64,000 bases of DNA from positions 434,001 through 498,000 of the forward strand of contig NZ_RHHQ01000008.1 in NCBI RefSeq assembly GCF_003710825.1, read 5' to 3'. The notes under the pieces are model-generated. The model was given only the letters and a program-made list of their open reading frames with translations. It made no database searches and was not told where the DNA came from. Numbering within the stretch: the first letter of the stretch is position 1; every line of letters begins with the position of its first letter. Of this stretch, positions 39,820-50,303 are shown in pieces. The translations under genes and the position numbers were made by a program. The DNA comes from Brevibacillus fluminis. Lineage in GTDB: Bacteria; Bacillota; Bacilli; Brevibacillales; Brevibacillaceae.

Positions 39820-41865
39820 ATGAAATTTCGTTCAGTCAAAATGCGTATCATCGGCCTTATTCTGCCTCTTATCGTCCTTACGCTTCTGGCTGTGCTTATC
39901 TCGTCCTACCAGTACGCCCAATCGCTCCTGATCGCGCAGATCAATGAAAAAATGGACAACCAGCTACGGGCATCGCTGCACAAAATGGAAAAAGAGATGA
40001 CGGCACATGCCAAAATACCGGAGGTGCTTGCCCGCACCGTCGAGCAATACAGCGGGAACGTGACACCTGCCCAATACGGTGCTATTACCTCCGGCTTGCT
40101 TGCGACCAATCCGTCGACATACGGGACAGGCATCTACTTTGAAGCTGGACGCTATCGGCCCGAGCTTCGTCTGTTCGGCGTCTACAGCTATCGCACGAAC
40201 GGCAGCATCACCACGCTGATCAATGACAAGCAGGATTTGGACTACCTTGCCCTAGACTGGTACGAGACGGCAGCCGAATCAAACGCGAAAGCCATTTACA
40301 CCGCTCCTTACTATGATCCGACGGTCAAAGCCTCGATGGTCACGGTCTCGGTCCCGATGCATGACGCACAGAAAAAGCTACTTGGTGTGGCGCTTGCCGA
40401 TATTGATTTATCCTCGATCCAGCAGTTCGTCTTGCAAGAAAAGGTCGGCAAGACGGGATGGGCCTTCCTCATCGATCCGAAAGGCACTTATATTTTTCAT
40501 CCGGATGCGAACAAAATGATGAAAACCGCGATCACAGGTGAAACAAATCCTGCCCTCGCCCGATTGGGCACCGCCATGCTAGCAGCCGACAGCGGCAGCG
40601 GCGTGTTTGCCGATGAGCATGGGGATGAGCGGGTGTTTTATCGCAAAATGGCCGATACCGGCTGGGTCATGGGCATGGTGATCCCACAAAGCGAGCTGTC
40701 AGCTCCGCTTACCTCCCTGCTCTCGATCCAAAGCGTTATCAGCTTGGCGGGAATCGCCGTGATTTTGGCCGCGATGTTGTTGTTTAGCCGCAGCCTGGTC
40801 CGCCAGCTTGCTTTAATGGGCCAACAGGTACAACGGTTGGCGATCGGCGATTTCACTCAACTAGTGGCTGTGAAGACTCGGGATGAATTCGGGCAAATGA
40901 CCGAACGATTCCATGAAATGATCGAACGGCTGCGTGGCATGCTGGGCAAAGTGTCCGAAAGTGCCGTGCAGGTGGCCGCCACATCGGAGCAGCTAACCGC
41001 AAGCGCAGAGCAGACCACGCACGCGACTGACCAGATCGCCGCATCGATCCACGAGGTGGCGTCTGAAGTCGACAGGCAGCTCACAAGCATTCGCGATACA
41101 CGCAAGCAAGTCGTCAGCGCCGCCCACCGCATGGAGAACATGGAGATCGTCATGAAACAGACAGCGCAATCATCGTTGGAGGCAAGCCGGAAAGCGAAAG
41201 ACGGCGCCTTAGTCGTGGAACAGACGACCGGTCAGATGGACCGGATTGATGAAAAAGTCCAAGCAGTAGCTGGCCTGATCCACTCCCTCGGCATCAAGTC
41301 GGATGAAATCGGCAGCATCAGCGCGATGATTACGACCATTTCCGAACAAACCAATCTGCTCGCGCTCAATGCCGCGATTGAGGCGGCCCGTGCAGGCGAG
41401 CAAGGAAAAGGCTTCGCGGTGGTTGCCAATGAGGTGCGCAAATTGGCGGAACAATCGAGCAGAGCTGCCGGACACATCGCCCAAATCCTGGAGCTTGTTC
41501 AGCAGGAGACAGCGCAAGCGGTTGCTGCTGCCGAGGACGGAACCGCCGCTTTACAGGAAGGACGGCTGCTGATTCACCAGACCGGAACCGCATTTGGCGC
41601 GATTCGCGTCGCCATCGAGTCGTTTCACCAGCAGACGGGTGAAATCAGCTCCGATATCCACGCGATGAACAGCAGCATTCGCCTGATCGCCCAGGCGGTA
41701 GAAGGCATCTCTGGAGCGGCGGAAGTCTCCGCCGAAAATGCGCAGCAGGTGGCAGCTGCCGCCGAAGAGCAAAACGCCTCCATGCAGGAGGTCGCTTCGG
41801 CATCGCGGATGCTCGCCCAAATGGCAGAACAGCTTCAAGGCTCGATCGGCATGTTTCGGATTTGA
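39820..41865 (+). CDS. Methyl-accepting chemotaxis protein with Cache sensor
   Basis: This 681-residue transmembrane chemoreceptor has an N-terminal helix ([20 protein letters not shown]), a dCache_1 periplasmic sensor of about 250 residues ([37 protein letters not shown]), a second helix near 310-330, a HAMP domain, and the coiled-coil signalling domain. The hairpin tip contains [20 protein letters not shown], then [16 protein letters not shown]. dCache domains often sense amino acids or organic acids. GGAGG precedes the ATG. It is followed by the MOSC gene on the same strand. Confidence 0.95.
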   Translation: MKFRSVKMRIIGLILPLIVLTLLAVLISSYQYAQSLLIAQINEKMDNQLRASLHKMEKEMTAHAKIPEVLARTVEQYSGNVTPAQYGAITSGLLATNPSTYGTGIYFEAGRYRPELRLFGVYSYRTNGSITTLINDKQDLDYLALDWYETAAESNAKAIYTAPYYDPTVKASMVTVSVPMHDAQKKLLGVALADIDLSSIQQFVLQEKVGKTGWAFLIDPKGTYIFHPDANKMMKTAITGETNPALARLGTAMLAADSGSGVFADEHGDERVFYRKMADTGWVMGMVIPQSELSAPLTSLLSIQSVISLAGIAVILAAMLLFSRSLVRQLALMGQQVQRLAIGDFTQLVAVKTRDEFGQMTERFHEMIERLRGMLGKVSESAVQVAATSEQLTASAEQTTHATDQIAASIHEVASEVDRQLTSIRDTRKQVVSAAHRMENMEIVMKQTAQSSLEASRKAKDGALVVEQTTGQMDRIDEKVQAVAGLIHSLGIKSDEIGSISAMITTISEQTNLLALNAAIEAARAGEQGKGFAVVANEVRKLAEQSSRAAGHIAQILELVQQETAQAVAAAEDGTAALQEGRLLIHQTGTAFGAIRVAIESFHQQTGEISSDIHAMNSSIRLIAQAVEGISGAAEVSAENAQQVAAAAEEQNASMQEVASASRMLAQMAEQLQGSIGMFRI

Positions 41866-41941
41866 ATGGTCATTCAAAGCATTGACACGTTTCCAGCCTC
41901 TGGGTAAGGTAAAGCTATCTTGGGAAATGGGCGGTGGAAAA

Positions 41942-42493
41942 ATGGGAGAAACATCCGGAACGGTCGTGGCGGTTAGCGTGAGCGAAACGCATACGTTCAG
42001 CAAGCACAATCAGGAAAGCATCCGGCTTGTGTCGGGACTTGGGGTCGAAGGCGATGCGCATGCCGGCGCAACGGTCAAGCATCGCTCGCGGGTCGCTCAG
42101 GACCCGACGCAGCCGAACTTGCGACAGGTTCATCTGATCCATGCCGAGCTGCTGGATGGATTGCAAGCGGCAGGCTTTCACGTCTATGCAGGCCAATTGG
42201 GGGAAAATGTGACGACCCGTGGTATCGATCTACTCGGACTGCCGGCCGGAGCACGGCTGTATTTGGGCGATGAAGCTGTCGTGGAAATCACCGGCCTGCG
42301 CAATCCTTGTCCGCAGATCGACAACTTCCAGCCGGGCCTCTTGGCTGAGGTCTTGAGTCGCAAAGAAGATGGCACCCTCAACCGCAAAGCCGGAATCATG
42401 GGAATCGTTCTGGCCAGCGGCGACATCCGCCCAGGTGATTCCATCCGCGTCGAGCTTCCCCCATTGCCGCACAAACCGCTGGAACGGGTTTAA
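41942..42493 (+). CDS. MOSC domain protein
   Basis: This 183-residue protein consists of a single MOSC domain, the sulfur-carrier domain of molybdenum cofactor sulfurases, also found in YiiM-type N-hydroxylated-base reductases. Features are LVSGLGVEGDAHAGATVKHR, NLRQVHLIHAELLDGL, GQLGENVTTRGIDLLGLPAG and ITGLRNPCPQID, whose Cys is the conserved sulfur-binding residue. The ATG at 41942 follows GGTGG; an ATG 15 bp upstream is possible. It lies 76 bp after the chemoreceptor gene and precedes a terminator. Confidence 0.9.
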   Translation: MGETSGTVVAVSVSETHTFSKHNQESIRLVSGLGVEGDAHAGATVKHRSRVAQDPTQPNLRQVHLIHAELLDGLQAAGFHVYAGQLGENVTTRGIDLLGLPAGARLYLGDEAVVEITGLRNPCPQIDNFQPGLLAEVLSRKEDGTLNRKAGIMGIVLASGDIRPGDSIRVELPPLPHKPLERV

Positions 42494-42513
42494 CATCACA
42501 TCGTTTTATTACA

Positions 42514-42553
42514 TAGCCGAGTTCCTTGCTTCGCGGGGAATTCGGCTTTTTTC
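42514..42553 (+). terminator. Terminator after MOSC gene
   Basis: The stem AGCCGAGTTCC / GGAATTCGGCT is followed by T6 on the plus strand, ending the chemoreceptor-MOSC unit. Confidence 0.85.
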
Positions 42554-42659
42554 AGATCCGAAACCATTGCCTTTTTCGCTCGTATATGTGGAAAGGAACC
42601 ATTTTTTCTACGAGATACTTACTGTGCTCACATTTTGTTCTGCATGAAGGAGCTTTGCA

Positions 42660-43475
42660 ATGAATTGGTACGAGCTGCAAAAGAGAAATGCCAAAGTCAC
42701 CGGTTGGGTGGCAGTCTTCATCCTATTGCTCGGCTTCGGGACAGCTGGCTATGAGCTGTGGAAAAACCAGGCCGACCTGACACGCTCCATTCTATTGGCC
42801 ACAGAATTCCTGGTGCTTTCGCTCATCTTGTTTGCAACAGCATGGCGCTTCAACCAAAAAGCGAAATGGAAGGAAAACGCGCGCACTCGGCAGGAAAGAG
42901 TCTCTTTCTTCTGCGACGATCAGGAGCTGATGCTGAAAAAGGCAGCCGGCATCGACCTGTGCTATCAGTACTATACCGTGGATGGAATACCGCTACTCAC
43001 CTTTGCCGAAGAGAGAAAGCCGCTCAACAAAACCTTTGACCTCCTTTTGAACCTTGGCCCTTTTCTGAATCGGTCTTTTTCGGTGAAGGATAGTGACGGC
43101 AATGTGCGTTTGATACTCAGGCAGCGCTATGGGCTCAACTCGCCCGTCGATGTCTTTATGCCTGATGGCGAAAGGCTCGCACGCTATCACATGAGCCTGA
43201 AAAAATTTCAACTTGTTGTCGAGAATGAAGGCGGCGCCACGATCGCTGTGGCCCAAAGTGAATTCATGTCCCCTACGTTCACCACGTGTACGTCCGACGG
43301 GGCGCCACTATTTGCGGTCTTCAAGCGGGGAATGCCCGCGAGAAATCAAGAATATTTTTCATCAAGCGATGATTTGATTCACTTCACCTGGCAAAACCAG
43401 CCGGATAAGCGGCTCTACCTACAAATCATCATGGTGCCTGCCTTGTTGAAAATGATGTATTGGGATCATGCCTGA
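42660..43475 (+). CDS. Membrane-anchored protein with tubby/LURP-one-like C-terminal domain
   Basis: This 271-residue protein has two N-terminal hydrophobic helices (VAVFILLLGFGTAGYELW and ILLATEFLVLSLILFATAW) and a soluble domain of about 190 residues. That domain has the alternating strand pattern of tubby-like/LURP-one-related proteins (RSFSVKDSDGNVRLILRQRY, then FQLVVENEGGATIAVAQSEF). The family match is weak, from pattern only. AAGGAG precedes the ATG. It stands alone between two terminators. Confidence 0.6.
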   Translation: MNWYELQKRNAKVTGWVAVFILLLGFGTAGYELWKNQADLTRSILLATEFLVLSLILFATAWRFNQKAKWKENARTRQERVSFFCDDQELMLKKAAGIDLCYQYYTVDGIPLLTFAEERKPLNKTFDLLLNLGPFLNRSFSVKDSDGNVRLILRQRYGLNSPVDVFMPDGERLARYHMSLKKFQLVVENEGGATIAVAQSEFMSPTFTTCTSDGAPLFAVFKRGMPARNQEYFSSSDDLIHFTWQNQPDKRLYLQIIMVPALLKMMYWDHA

Positions 43476-43513
43476 TGCCATTGGAAGCCGAGAAGCTGTT
43501 TGCACAAAAAAGT

Positions 43514-43550
43514 AAAGGCGGAGAGCTGCGCTCATGCAGCCTCCGCCTTT
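43514..43550. terminator. Bidirectional terminator
   Basis: The stem AAAGGCGGAGAGCTGC / GCAGCCTCCGCCTTT has an A-rich left flank and a T-rich right flank. It separates the plus-strand membrane protein gene from the minus-strand spoVR gene ending at 43562. Confidence 0.85.
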
Positions 43551-43561
43551 TCTCATCCCTG

Positions 43562-44986
43562 CTACAAAAACCGCCGGTGCACTTTTTTTCCATCAAACGT
43601 AAACAGCACCGCCCGATCCTCGATCATCGTTTCCAGATGGACCGACTTGCCCCACAGCTGCTGCAGGTAAGGCATCGTCTTTTCGATGTATTTCACGTCC
43701 AGCTCCATGCCGTCGTACCAATGCTTGATATACAGCTCGCCGGTGCGCAAATAATCGCCGTCCATGACCGTCATGTAGGGGAATCCACCGTTCACCCGCG
43801 TGTTGGCCAAACCGTCCCGCACCTGCTCCCAAGCCTTTTCCTGTACGACCCAATCGTTCCCCTGCTTGCCGAACATGTACATGTCGAGATCATTGACCAA
43901 ATCCTTGGTCAAATAGTTGCGGATAAACGAAATATCGGATTCGATCTCCCGTACCTCAAATAGTTTCTCGCGACCTTTTCCCGGCTTGCGTCCAAAGCGC
44001 TCTTGCTCTTCTTTTGTCGGCTTGTCATAGCGTCGCTCAATATCTTCAAAAATTTTCAACCCCAAATGGTACGGGTTGATGCTGGTCGGAGATGGCTGGA
44101 TGACGGACGCGTGCAGCTTGGCGAAATCGATCGTTTCATCCTCCGTCAAATCCATCTCGCGCAAGATGCGGCTGTGCCAGTAGGAAGCCCAGCCTTCGTT
44201 CATGATCTTGGTCTCAATCTGCGGCCAAAAATACAGCATCTCCTCGCGCAAGATCGTCATGATGTCACGCTGCCACTCTTCGAGCTGCGGGCTGAACTGC
44301 TGAATGAACAGCATAATGTCCTTCTCCGGCTGCGGCGGGAATTTGCGGGCCTGCTGTTTGGGCTCCTCGGCGTTCCCCGTTTCATCCAGCTTCCACAAAT
44401 CGTCGTACCGGCCCGGTTTCTTCGACGTTCCTTGGGTAGAGTCGCCCTGCTCATCCACGGCCTTCTTCCAGCTCAGCTTAGGACGCATCAGGCTCGGATC
44501 AATGTGCTCCTGAATCGCCAGGCACGCATCCAGCAGGTTTTCCACCGCCTCCTTACCGTGGGCGATTTCATACTGGCGGATGCGTTCCGAGCTGGCCGCC
44601 ATGCTCTCCACCATGTCCCGCTTCGTATTGGAAAAGCGGACGTTGTTTTTGAAAAAGTCGCAGTGCCCGAGCACGTGCGCGACGATTAGCTTGTTTTGGA
44701 TCAGGCTGTTGCCGTCCAGCAAAAAGGCATAGCACGGGTCGGAGTTGATGACCAGCTCATAGATTTTGCTCAGGCCCAGCTCATATTGCAGCCGCATCCG
44801 GTAAAAGCTTTTGCCGAAGCTCCAGTGCGAAAACCGCGTCGGCATCCCGTAAGCACCAAACGTATAAATGATGTCTGAGGGACAAATCTCATAGCGCATT
44901 GGATAAAAATCAAGGCCGAACCCTTTCGCGATCTCCGTTATTTCGTCAATGGCATATTCCAGCGCCTTCTGCTCGTCGATTCTCAT
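43562..44986 (-). CDS. spoVR: SpoVR family protein
   Basis: This 474-residue protein closely matches SpoVR length and content: [76 protein letters not shown] and the late [20 protein letters not shown]. SpoVR affects spore cortex formation in Bacillus; homologues are linked with YeaH/YhbH and PrkA kinases, which are not adjacent here. The start at 44986 follows GAGGGGG; the frame is open further upstream, but that part has no similarity. A CATATACAT element about 35 bp upstream resembles a sigma-E -10 box, but the -35 is unclear. Confidence 0.95.
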   Translation of the reverse strand: MRIDEQKALEYAIDEITEIAKGFGLDFYPMRYEICPSDIIYTFGAYGMPTRFSHWSFGKSFYRMRLQYELGLSKIYELVINSDPCYAFLLDGNSLIQNKLIVAHVLGHCDFFKNNVRFSNTKRDMVESMAASSERIRQYEIAHGKEAVENLLDACLAIQEHIDPSLMRPKLSWKKAVDEQGDSTQGTSKKPGRYDDLWKLDETGNAEEPKQQARKFPPQPEKDIMLFIQQFSPQLEEWQRDIMTILREEMLYFWPQIETKIMNEGWASYWHSRILREMDLTEDETIDFAKLHASVIQPSPTSINPYHLGLKIFEDIERRYDKPTKEEQERFGRKPGKGREKLFEVREIESDISFIRNYLTKDLVNDLDMYMFGKQGNDWVVQEKAWEQVRDGLANTRVNGGFPYMTVMDGDYLRTGELYIKHWYDGMELDVKYIEKTMPYLQQLWGKSVHLETMIEDRAVLFTFDGKKVHRRFL

Positions 44987-45142
44987 GTCTTCCCCCTCGC
45001 TTTCCCACTCGCTTACTTTATGTATATGGAAGTCAGAGCCCGATTGAGCACTATTTCTTGCAGTTCGGTAATCCTCACTTGACAAGTCGGAATAATCCGC
45101 CGGAAAATGGAAGAAATCAAGAAAAGGGCTGGTGAACGCAGA

Positions 45143-45526
45143 ATGGCGAAAAAACGGCTTGACCACGTTGGGCTTGCAGTCAAAGATTTCGATAAAGCGA
45201 TTGAATTTTACCAAAAGATCGTCGGCTTCGAGCTGAAAGGCACGCTGACGCACACGAATGGCGTCATTCGCTTGGCATTCCTCGGATTCAACAATTCGGA
45301 CGAGACGGAGCTGGAGATCATCCACGGCTACAACGATCACCTGCCGACTGAAGGCAAGGTGCACCATTTTGCAATCAATGTGGACAATCTGGAGGAAGAA
45401 TACGAGCGGGTTAAGCAGCTGGGCGCGCAGTTCGTCGATCCCGAGATCGTCACGCTGCCCAATGGCTTCCGCTACTTTTTCATCTATGGGCCAGAAGGCG
45501 AATGGGTGGAATTTTTCCAGCGGTAA
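45143..45526 (+). CDS. VOC family (glyoxalase-like) protein
   Basis: This 127-residue VOC-fold protein opens with [20 protein letters not shown], carries metal-ligand candidates His8 and Glu in [11 protein letters not shown], and closes with [19 protein letters not shown] and [13 protein letters not shown]. Lactoylglutathione lyase or methylmalonyl-CoA epimerase activity is possible; the sequence does not decide. The ATG at 45143 follows GGTGA. It is a single-gene unit divergent from spoVR. Confidence 0.88.
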   Translation: MAKKRLDHVGLAVKDFDKAIEFYQKIVGFELKGTLTHTNGVIRLAFLGFNNSDETELEIIHGYNDHLPTEGKVHHFAINVDNLEEEYERVKQLGAQFVDPEIVTLPNGFRYFFIYGPEGEWVEFFQR

Positions 45527-45550
45527 CCTTTTTGCCGCCTGGACAACAAG

Positions 45551-45592
45551 AAAAAACGGCGTCCTACCTTCGTCAGGTACGGTGCCGTTTTC
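45551..45592. terminator. Bidirectional terminator
   Basis: A hairpin with arms AAAACGGCGTCCTACC and GGTACGGTGCCGTTTT is flanked by A and T runs. It separates the VOC gene from the minus-strand response regulator gene. Confidence 0.75.
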
Positions 45593-45618
45593 TTCTATCT
45601 ACAAAGTATAAGTGCGAA

Positions 45619-46275
45619 TCATTCAAACTCCAGCAAACCCTTTTTGGCTGCATAGCGAACCAGCTCCGGCCGCGTTTTGAGATGCAGCTTCTCCATGATC
45701 TTCGTTTTGTGCGTTTCGATCGTTTTCACCGACAGAATCAGCTGCTCGGCGATTTCTTTGTTGGAATAGCCCCGCGCGATCAGCGACAGGATCTCCCGCT
45801 CTCGATCGGTCAACACATCGAATTTGCCTTGGTCTTCCCCGTTTTGCACGCGTTGCAAAAATTCCTGAATCAATGATTTGGTTGCCGACGGATACAGGTA
45901 TGCGGCTCCGCTGTGCACCTGGCGAATCGCGGTGATCAGGTCGAAATCAGGAGCGCTTTTCAAAATATAGCCGGAAGCCCCTGCTTGCAGCACACGGAAC
46001 AAATACTCCTCGTCATCATGCATCGTGAGGATCAGGATGTGGACATCCGGCGCGGCATCCTTGATGCGGGCGGTAGCGGACAGCCCGCTTTCTCCAGGCG
46101 GCATGCTGATGTCCATCACAACGATATCCGGTTTGATGGCGAGGGTCTTGTCGAACGCCTCCCTACCGTCTGCCGCCGACTCGACGACCTCCATGTCCGG
46201 CTGCGCGTTAATCAGCATGGAGAGGCCGGAGCGAACCACGGCGTGGTCATCAGCGATTAGTACGCGGATCGACAT
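45619..46275 (-). CDS. nreC: NarL/LuxR-type response regulator, NreC-like
   Basis: This 218-residue response regulator has a receiver domain with Asp9-Asp10 and phosphoacceptor Asp55 (VVMDISMP) and a C-terminal LuxR helix-turn-helix ([20 protein letters not shown], then [20 protein letters not shown]). The position after an NreB-like kinase and an NreA-like GAF protein points to NreC, which activates nitrate/nitrite respiration genes when oxygen is low. The start at 46275 follows AAAGGAG and overlaps the kinase gene by 26 bp. The symbol is by analogy. Confidence 0.82.
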   Translation of the reverse strand: MSIRVLIADDHAVVRSGLSMLINAQPDMEVVESAADGREAFDKTLAIKPDIVVMDISMPPGESGLSATARIKDAAPDVHILILTMHDDEEYLFRVLQAGASGYILKSAPDFDLITAIRQVHSGAAYLYPSATKSLIQEFLQRVQNGEDQGKFDVLTDREREILSLIARGYSNKEIAEQLILSVKTIETHKTKIMEKLHLKTRPELVRYAAKKGLLEFE

Positions 46276-47341
46276 GAATGTGCTCTCCTTTCTCATCCAG
46301 CGGAATGCTGACCAGTATCGTGGTTCCTTTTGCCAGCTCGGATGTGATTGTGAGCTGACCGCCCAAGAGGCTAGCCCGCTCCTGCATACCGTACAACCCG
46401 AGGCCGGTGCCGGCAGCCTCCACTTGATCGAGGCGGAATCCTTTGCCTTGGTCGGCGATGCACATCTCGATCTTGTCGCCTGAATCATGGATGGATACCG
46501 TCAGCTTATCGGTATCAGCATATTTGGCAGCATTGGTCATCGCTTCCTGACAGATCCGATACAGCGTCGTCTCCACCACCGGTGCATAGCGGCGGCGCGT
46601 TCCTTTGCTGTCCAGTTGAAGCTCGATGCCGAAAATCTGCTCGAACCGCTTCATGTACGAACGGATCGCCGGAACGAGGCCAAGGTCATCCAATGCAGAC
46701 GGCCGCAGCTCGACGGCAAGGCTTTTCACTTCCTCCAACGCGCGTGCCGTCATTTGCTGCACAGTCGCGAGATGGTTCGTCATTTGCTCATCCATCTTAA
46801 CTTGGTTGATTACGTTCAATCCAACGAGGATGCTGTACAGCGCCTGCCCCACACCATCGTGCAGCTCGCGCGATAGGCGTTTGCGCTCTTCCTCCTGCGC
46901 CTGAATCACATAGTTGGTCATCAAAAGCAGATTGCGCTCGCGCTCCGCTTTCTGCTGTTCTGACATATCGCGCAGCACGACTACCAACGCCGCGGATGAG
47001 CGGTGCGGCAGCTGCGTCGAGCTCGCTGCAACGGGAAATTCTTTTCCGGATTTGGTCAACACCTTCATTTCGAACGAAGGCGCCATCATTTTTTTCGTAA
47101 AGCAATCCATGCAGGTAGCTTCTGCCGTGCAAGTCGCAACTCCCCTGCAAATCTGGCAAAAGTGAATTTTGCCCACCATTTCTTGGCTGCTCCATTCTGT
47201 TAGCTGTTCGGCTGCGGGATTGGCCCCGATCACGAATCCATCTTGATCCAACACCAGAATCGCATCGGTGAGATGCTGGAAAATAGACCGGAGAAGCGAG
47301 GAAGTCTCCTTGTCCGCATCAATGTTCTCCAACCATGTCAT
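46250..47341 (-). CDS. nreB: Oxygen-sensing histidine kinase, NreB-like
   Basis: This 363-residue cytoplasmic kinase begins with a PAS domain ([20 protein letters not shown]) holding four cysteines spaced C-x2-C-x11-C-x2-C (62, 65, 77, 80), the spacing of the oxygen-labile iron-sulfur site of staphylococcal NreB; a fifth Cys lies at 71. A HisKA_3 domain follows with the phosphoacceptor in [11 protein letters not shown] (His161), then a HATPase domain ending in [18 protein letters not shown]. No membrane segment is present. The start at 47341 follows GGAGG. Confidence 0.85.
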   Translation of the reverse strand: MTWLENIDADKETSSLLRSIFQHLTDAILVLDQDGFVIGANPAAEQLTEWSSQEMVGKIHFCQICRGVATCTAEATCMDCFTKKMMAPSFEMKVLTKSGKEFPVAASSTQLPHRSSAALVVVLRDMSEQQKAERERNLLLMTNYVIQAQEEERKRLSRELHDGVGQALYSILVGLNVINQVKMDEQMTNHLATVQQMTARALEEVKSLAVELRPSALDDLGLVPAIRSYMKRFEQIFGIELQLDSKGTRRRYAPVVETTLYRICQEAMTNAAKYADTDKLTVSIHDSGDKIEMCIADQGKGFRLDQVEAAGTGLGLYGMQERASLLGGQLTITSELAKGTTILVSIPLDEKGEHIHVDPRTNR

Positions 47342-47422
47342 CAGCCCGTTCCCTCCTCTACACACTGTTCCTTCTATGATAACCCATCCACTGGAAGGAA
47401 AACAGCGTAACCGGCAACAGGA

Positions 47423-47851
47423 TTATGAACGAAGCGTGTCACCTAACCACTCTGCAGCGCTAACAATTTTGGATAATTCTTCTGTGAAAACCCTGATTTG
47501 GCGACACCCGACCAACAGCACGCCGCAAATCGACTCTTCATGCATGACAGGCACCGCTACGGCTGACTTCAACCCTTCTGCCAAGAGTATCGCGTATTCG
47601 CTCGGATCATCGCCACTTTTTGGAAAAAACGACGGGATCATCATCAGGCGACCGGAGCGCAGGACGTTGCCGATCATACCTTTGCGACTGAAGATGATTT
47701 TTTTGTAGCGCTCATTCCGATTGCCTGACGCATATTGCCAGCGCATCCGCTGTTCATGCTCTTCCATCAAAGCGATTGCAGCAAAATCCGCATTCGTTTC
47801 ATCCCGCAGCCAGCTGAGCATTCCGCTGATAGACCATGCACCGTTCTCCAT
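47423..47851 (-). CDS. nreA: GAF domain protein, NreA-like nitrate sensor candidate
   Basis: This 142-residue protein is a single GAF domain (LRDETNADFAAIALMEEHEQ, FSRKGMIGNVLRSGRLMMIP, ILLAEGLKSAVAVPVMHEES). NreA of Staphylococcus, of similar size and position, binds nitrate and restrains NreB. The order GAF-kinase-regulator is the same here. The start at 47851 follows GGGGAGGGG. Nitrate binding is inferred from context; the pocket residues cannot be verified by eye. Confidence 0.7.
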   Translation of the reverse strand: MENGAWSISGMLSWLRDETNADFAAIALMEEHEQRMRWQYASGNRNERYKKIIFSRKGMIGNVLRSGRLMMIPSFFPKSGDDPSEYAILLAEGLKSAVAVPVMHEESICGVLLVGCRQIRVFTEELSKIVSAAEWLGDTLRS

Positions 47852-47962
47852 GCTTTCCCCTCCCCTGCAACGAATCTGATACGTCAGAAAAGAGAGGACA
47901 TCTCCTCTCTTTTCTCTCGCGCTAGCGTATGTCAACCATCCAAACCGATACCGATCCTGCTT

Positions 47963-49633
47963 TTACCAAGTACGAATCGGCGGCGAACCTGGAGGTGCAT
48001 TCACCAGCAGCTCATAAATCGGATACCCGTAAGCGAGCACGAGCAAGAGGACAGTCAGCGTCAACCAGATGCTCCAACGCTCCAAAATCGCAGGCGCAAC
48101 CTCCTTCGGATCAGCCGTTTCGGCGATCGGATATGCAGTTTCGCCTTTTGGCGCAAAGAATACCAGATTGATCACGATGCCGATCATCAGGACTGCCGCA
48201 AAGAACAGCAGGTAGCCACCGACTGCGGCGATTTTGTTATACGACAGCCATTCCAGCGGCACTTGGCTCGTGCCGTACTCGGCGAATGCCGTTCGGCGCG
48301 GAGCGCCTAGCAGCCCGACATGGTGCATCGCGCCGGACATCAGGAGCATCCCCACCGTCCACAGTCCGGTTTGGAACATACCGATGCGATTGACCTTCGG
48401 CGTCAGTACGCGTCCGGTCAGCTGCGGAATCAACCAGTAGCTCACCCCGAAAAACGTAAGTGCAACGGTCGTCGCAACGGTCAAGTGGAAGTGACCGGTA
48501 ACCCAGATGGTGTTATGCACGATGGCATTGAGTTGGTTACTAGCGTTAATGATCCCGCCCGCACCACCAGGTATGAAAGCAGCCATCCCGATAAACGGAG
48601 CCACAAAGCGGACATCTTTCCACGGCAGCTTGGTAAACCACCCAAACAGCGCTTTGCCGCCAAGTTCGCGGCCGCGGCGCTCAAACACGGCAAACATCGA
48701 AAACGCGGTCATCATCGATGGCAATGCAACCGTCAAGGTCAAGATGACATGGATAAATTTCCAGTGTGCCGAAATCCCTGGCTCCATCAGCTGATGGTGG
48801 AAGCCGACCGGCGTGGAGAACAGCAGGAACAAGATAAAGGAGAGACGTGCCAGCGTATCGCTGAATACCTTGCCCCCGATGATTTTCGGAATGCACACGT
48901 ACCAAACGACATAAGCAGGCATCAGCCAGAAGTACACCAGCGGATGGCCGAAATACCAGAACAGCGTGCGGCTCAGGACGACGTCGATCGTCGGCACCCA
49001 GCCAAGCGACCAAGGGATCAGCTGGAACAGAACTTCAGCCGCTACGCCAAGCGTCGCGATTTGCCAAAGCGCCATCGTGGTGACCGCCATGAATGCGAGC
49101 AGCGGGGAACGCTGTCCTTTGTTCGCTTTGCACCATCTCGCATACGCGGCGAACATCGCATAGCCGCCAAACCAGGAGCCGACCACGATCAACGCAGCCG
49201 CGATGTAGAAGAACGGAGATGCTTTCAACGGTGCATAAAAGGTATAGAGTACGGTTGCATTGTTTTGCAAAATGGTGATCGTTCCCATTACGGTCCCGAT
49301 CGTCATCAAAATCCAGCAAATCCAGGCCAGCTTCCGTTCAAGTGCAGTCAAGCCGCCTGTCGTTTTCGCCACGCCGGAAAGCAGGAATCCGACGATGAAA
49401 TAAGTGGTGAACACCAACCCCATCAGCACGCCATGTGCCGTCAGGATTTGGTAATAGTTAATCCCGCTGGGCAGCGTCAGCATGCCGGCGCGCACCAGCC
49501 CTTGTATCACACCAGCCAGGGCAGCGATTCCAAAGGCGACGAACGCCACCAGAATGTGGTACAGGCTGACGCGGGCAGTCGCCGGGTCCAAACGCCCTTC
49601 TTGCTGCAAGCCGGGGAAGAACTGAGTCATCAT
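47963..49633 (-). CDS. cbaA: Cytochrome c oxidase subunit I, b(o/a)3-type
   Basis: This 556-residue haem-copper oxidase subunit is of the B-type (ba3) branch. Key motifs are the low-spin haem ligand in YQILTAHGVLMGLVF, the WYFGHPLVYFWLMPAYVVWY segment with the CuB His and cross-linked Tyr, FSTPVGFHHQLMEPG, and NTIWVTGHFHLTVATT. The extra C-terminal membrane helix is present (WSIWLTLTVLLLVLAYGYPI). It receives electrons from a c-type cytochrome and reduces oxygen at the membrane. AAGGATG precedes the ATG pair. It is the third gene of the operon, after subunits IIa and II. Confidence 0.95.
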   Translation of the reverse strand: MMTQFFPGLQQEGRLDPATARVSLYHILVAFVAFGIAALAGVIQGLVRAGMLTLPSGINYYQILTAHGVLMGLVFTTYFIVGFLLSGVAKTTGGLTALERKLAWICWILMTIGTVMGTITILQNNATVLYTFYAPLKASPFFYIAAALIVVGSWFGGYAMFAAYARWCKANKGQRSPLLAFMAVTTMALWQIATLGVAAEVLFQLIPWSLGWVPTIDVVLSRTLFWYFGHPLVYFWLMPAYVVWYVCIPKIIGGKVFSDTLARLSFILFLLFSTPVGFHHQLMEPGISAHWKFIHVILTLTVALPSMMTAFSMFAVFERRGRELGGKALFGWFTKLPWKDVRFVAPFIGMAAFIPGGAGGIINASNQLNAIVHNTIWVTGHFHLTVATTVALTFFGVSYWLIPQLTGRVLTPKVNRIGMFQTGLWTVGMLLMSGAMHHVGLLGAPRRTAFAEYGTSQVPLEWLSYNKIAAVGGYLLFFAAVLMIGIVINLVFFAPKGETAYPIAETADPKEVAPAILERWSIWLTLTVLLLVLAYGYPIYELLVNAPPGSPPIRTW

Positions 49634-49652
49634 GGTATGTCACATCCTTTCA

Positions 49653-50120
49653 CTACTTCACGATAATCTGCGTACCCATCTTTTCATGCGCGATCCCACA
49701 ATACTCGTTGCAAAGGATCAGGTACTCGCCCGGTTTGTCAAAGGTGTGTGTCACCGTACTGATATGCCCCGGCAAAATCATCATGTTGACCGCCGTTCCC
49801 GGAATCTCGAATCCGTGCACAACATCCTTGCTGGTCACGTGAAAGTTAATCTTGGCGCCCGCCGGTATTTCCACATTGGCGGGTGCATAACCGAAGGCAA
49901 ACGAGGTCATGTTCAAGTCGTACTCGTTGTCGCCTACTTTCACCAAACCTGGTTTATCAAAAGGTGGCGTCTGATCCACCTTTGTTGGATCAATCGTATT
50001 CAGATCACTCGGTGGCATCATTCCGGAGTGATATGCGTTGATACCTAGCAAAACAATGAACAGAATAAGGACACCGCCGCCGAAGAGCAGCCAAATCTTT
50101 TCAAAACGATGCAAATGCAT
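49653..50120 (-). CDS. cbaB: Cytochrome c oxidase subunit II, b(o/a)3-type
   Basis: This 155-residue subunit has a single N-terminal membrane anchor (LLFGGGVLILFIVLLGINAY) and an extracytoplasmic cupredoxin domain. The CuA ligands are visible: His102 (KDVVHGFEI) and Cys137, Glu139, Cys141, His145, Met148 in LCNEYCGIAHEKM. The short length is typical of the ba3 branch. GGAGG precedes the ATG. It lies between the subunit IIa and subunit I genes. Confidence 0.95.
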   Translation of the reverse strand: MHLHRFEKIWLLFGGGVLILFIVLLGINAYHSGMMPPSDLNTIDPTKVDQTPPFDKPGLVKVGDNEYDLNMTSFAFGYAPANVEIPAGAKINFHVTSKDVVHGFEIPGTAVNMMILPGHISTVTHTFDKPGEYLILCNEYCGIAHEKMGTQIIVK

Positions 50121-50162
50121 TCCTAACCCTCCAATCGCACTCTACCTGCCAAATCTTTCGCG

Positions 50163-50303
50163 CTATGACCTCTCCAGGAAGAGATAAAAAACCGCCAGCC
50201 AGGTTACCACGATAAAAGCTCCCAATAAAAGAACCGACACCAGCGTTCCTTTGAGAGAGTCCGTTTCGTTCTCATTGCGCTTCGGCGCCCCTGGTCTTCC
50301 CAT
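50163..50303 (-). CDS. Cytochrome c oxidase subunit IIa
   Basis: This 46-residue protein has one membrane helix (LVSVLLLGAFIVVTWLAVFY) after a polar N-terminus (GRPGAPKRNENETDSLKGT), matching the small IIa subunit of ba3-type oxidases (CoxIIa). The start at 50303 follows AAAGGAGGGG. It is the first gene of the oxidase operon and is easily missed because of its size. The helix packs beside subunits I and II in known ba3 structures. Confidence 0.85.
   Translation of the reverse strand: MGRPGAPKRNENETDSLKGTLVSVLLLGAFIVVTWLAVFYLFLERS

Noticed and set aside
48320..49666. 448-codon plus-strand frame opposite cytochrome oxidase subunit I
   Set aside because: The minus strand encodes an intact oxidase with all metal ligands; the opposite frame is low-complexity His/Arg/Gln-rich shadow sequence.
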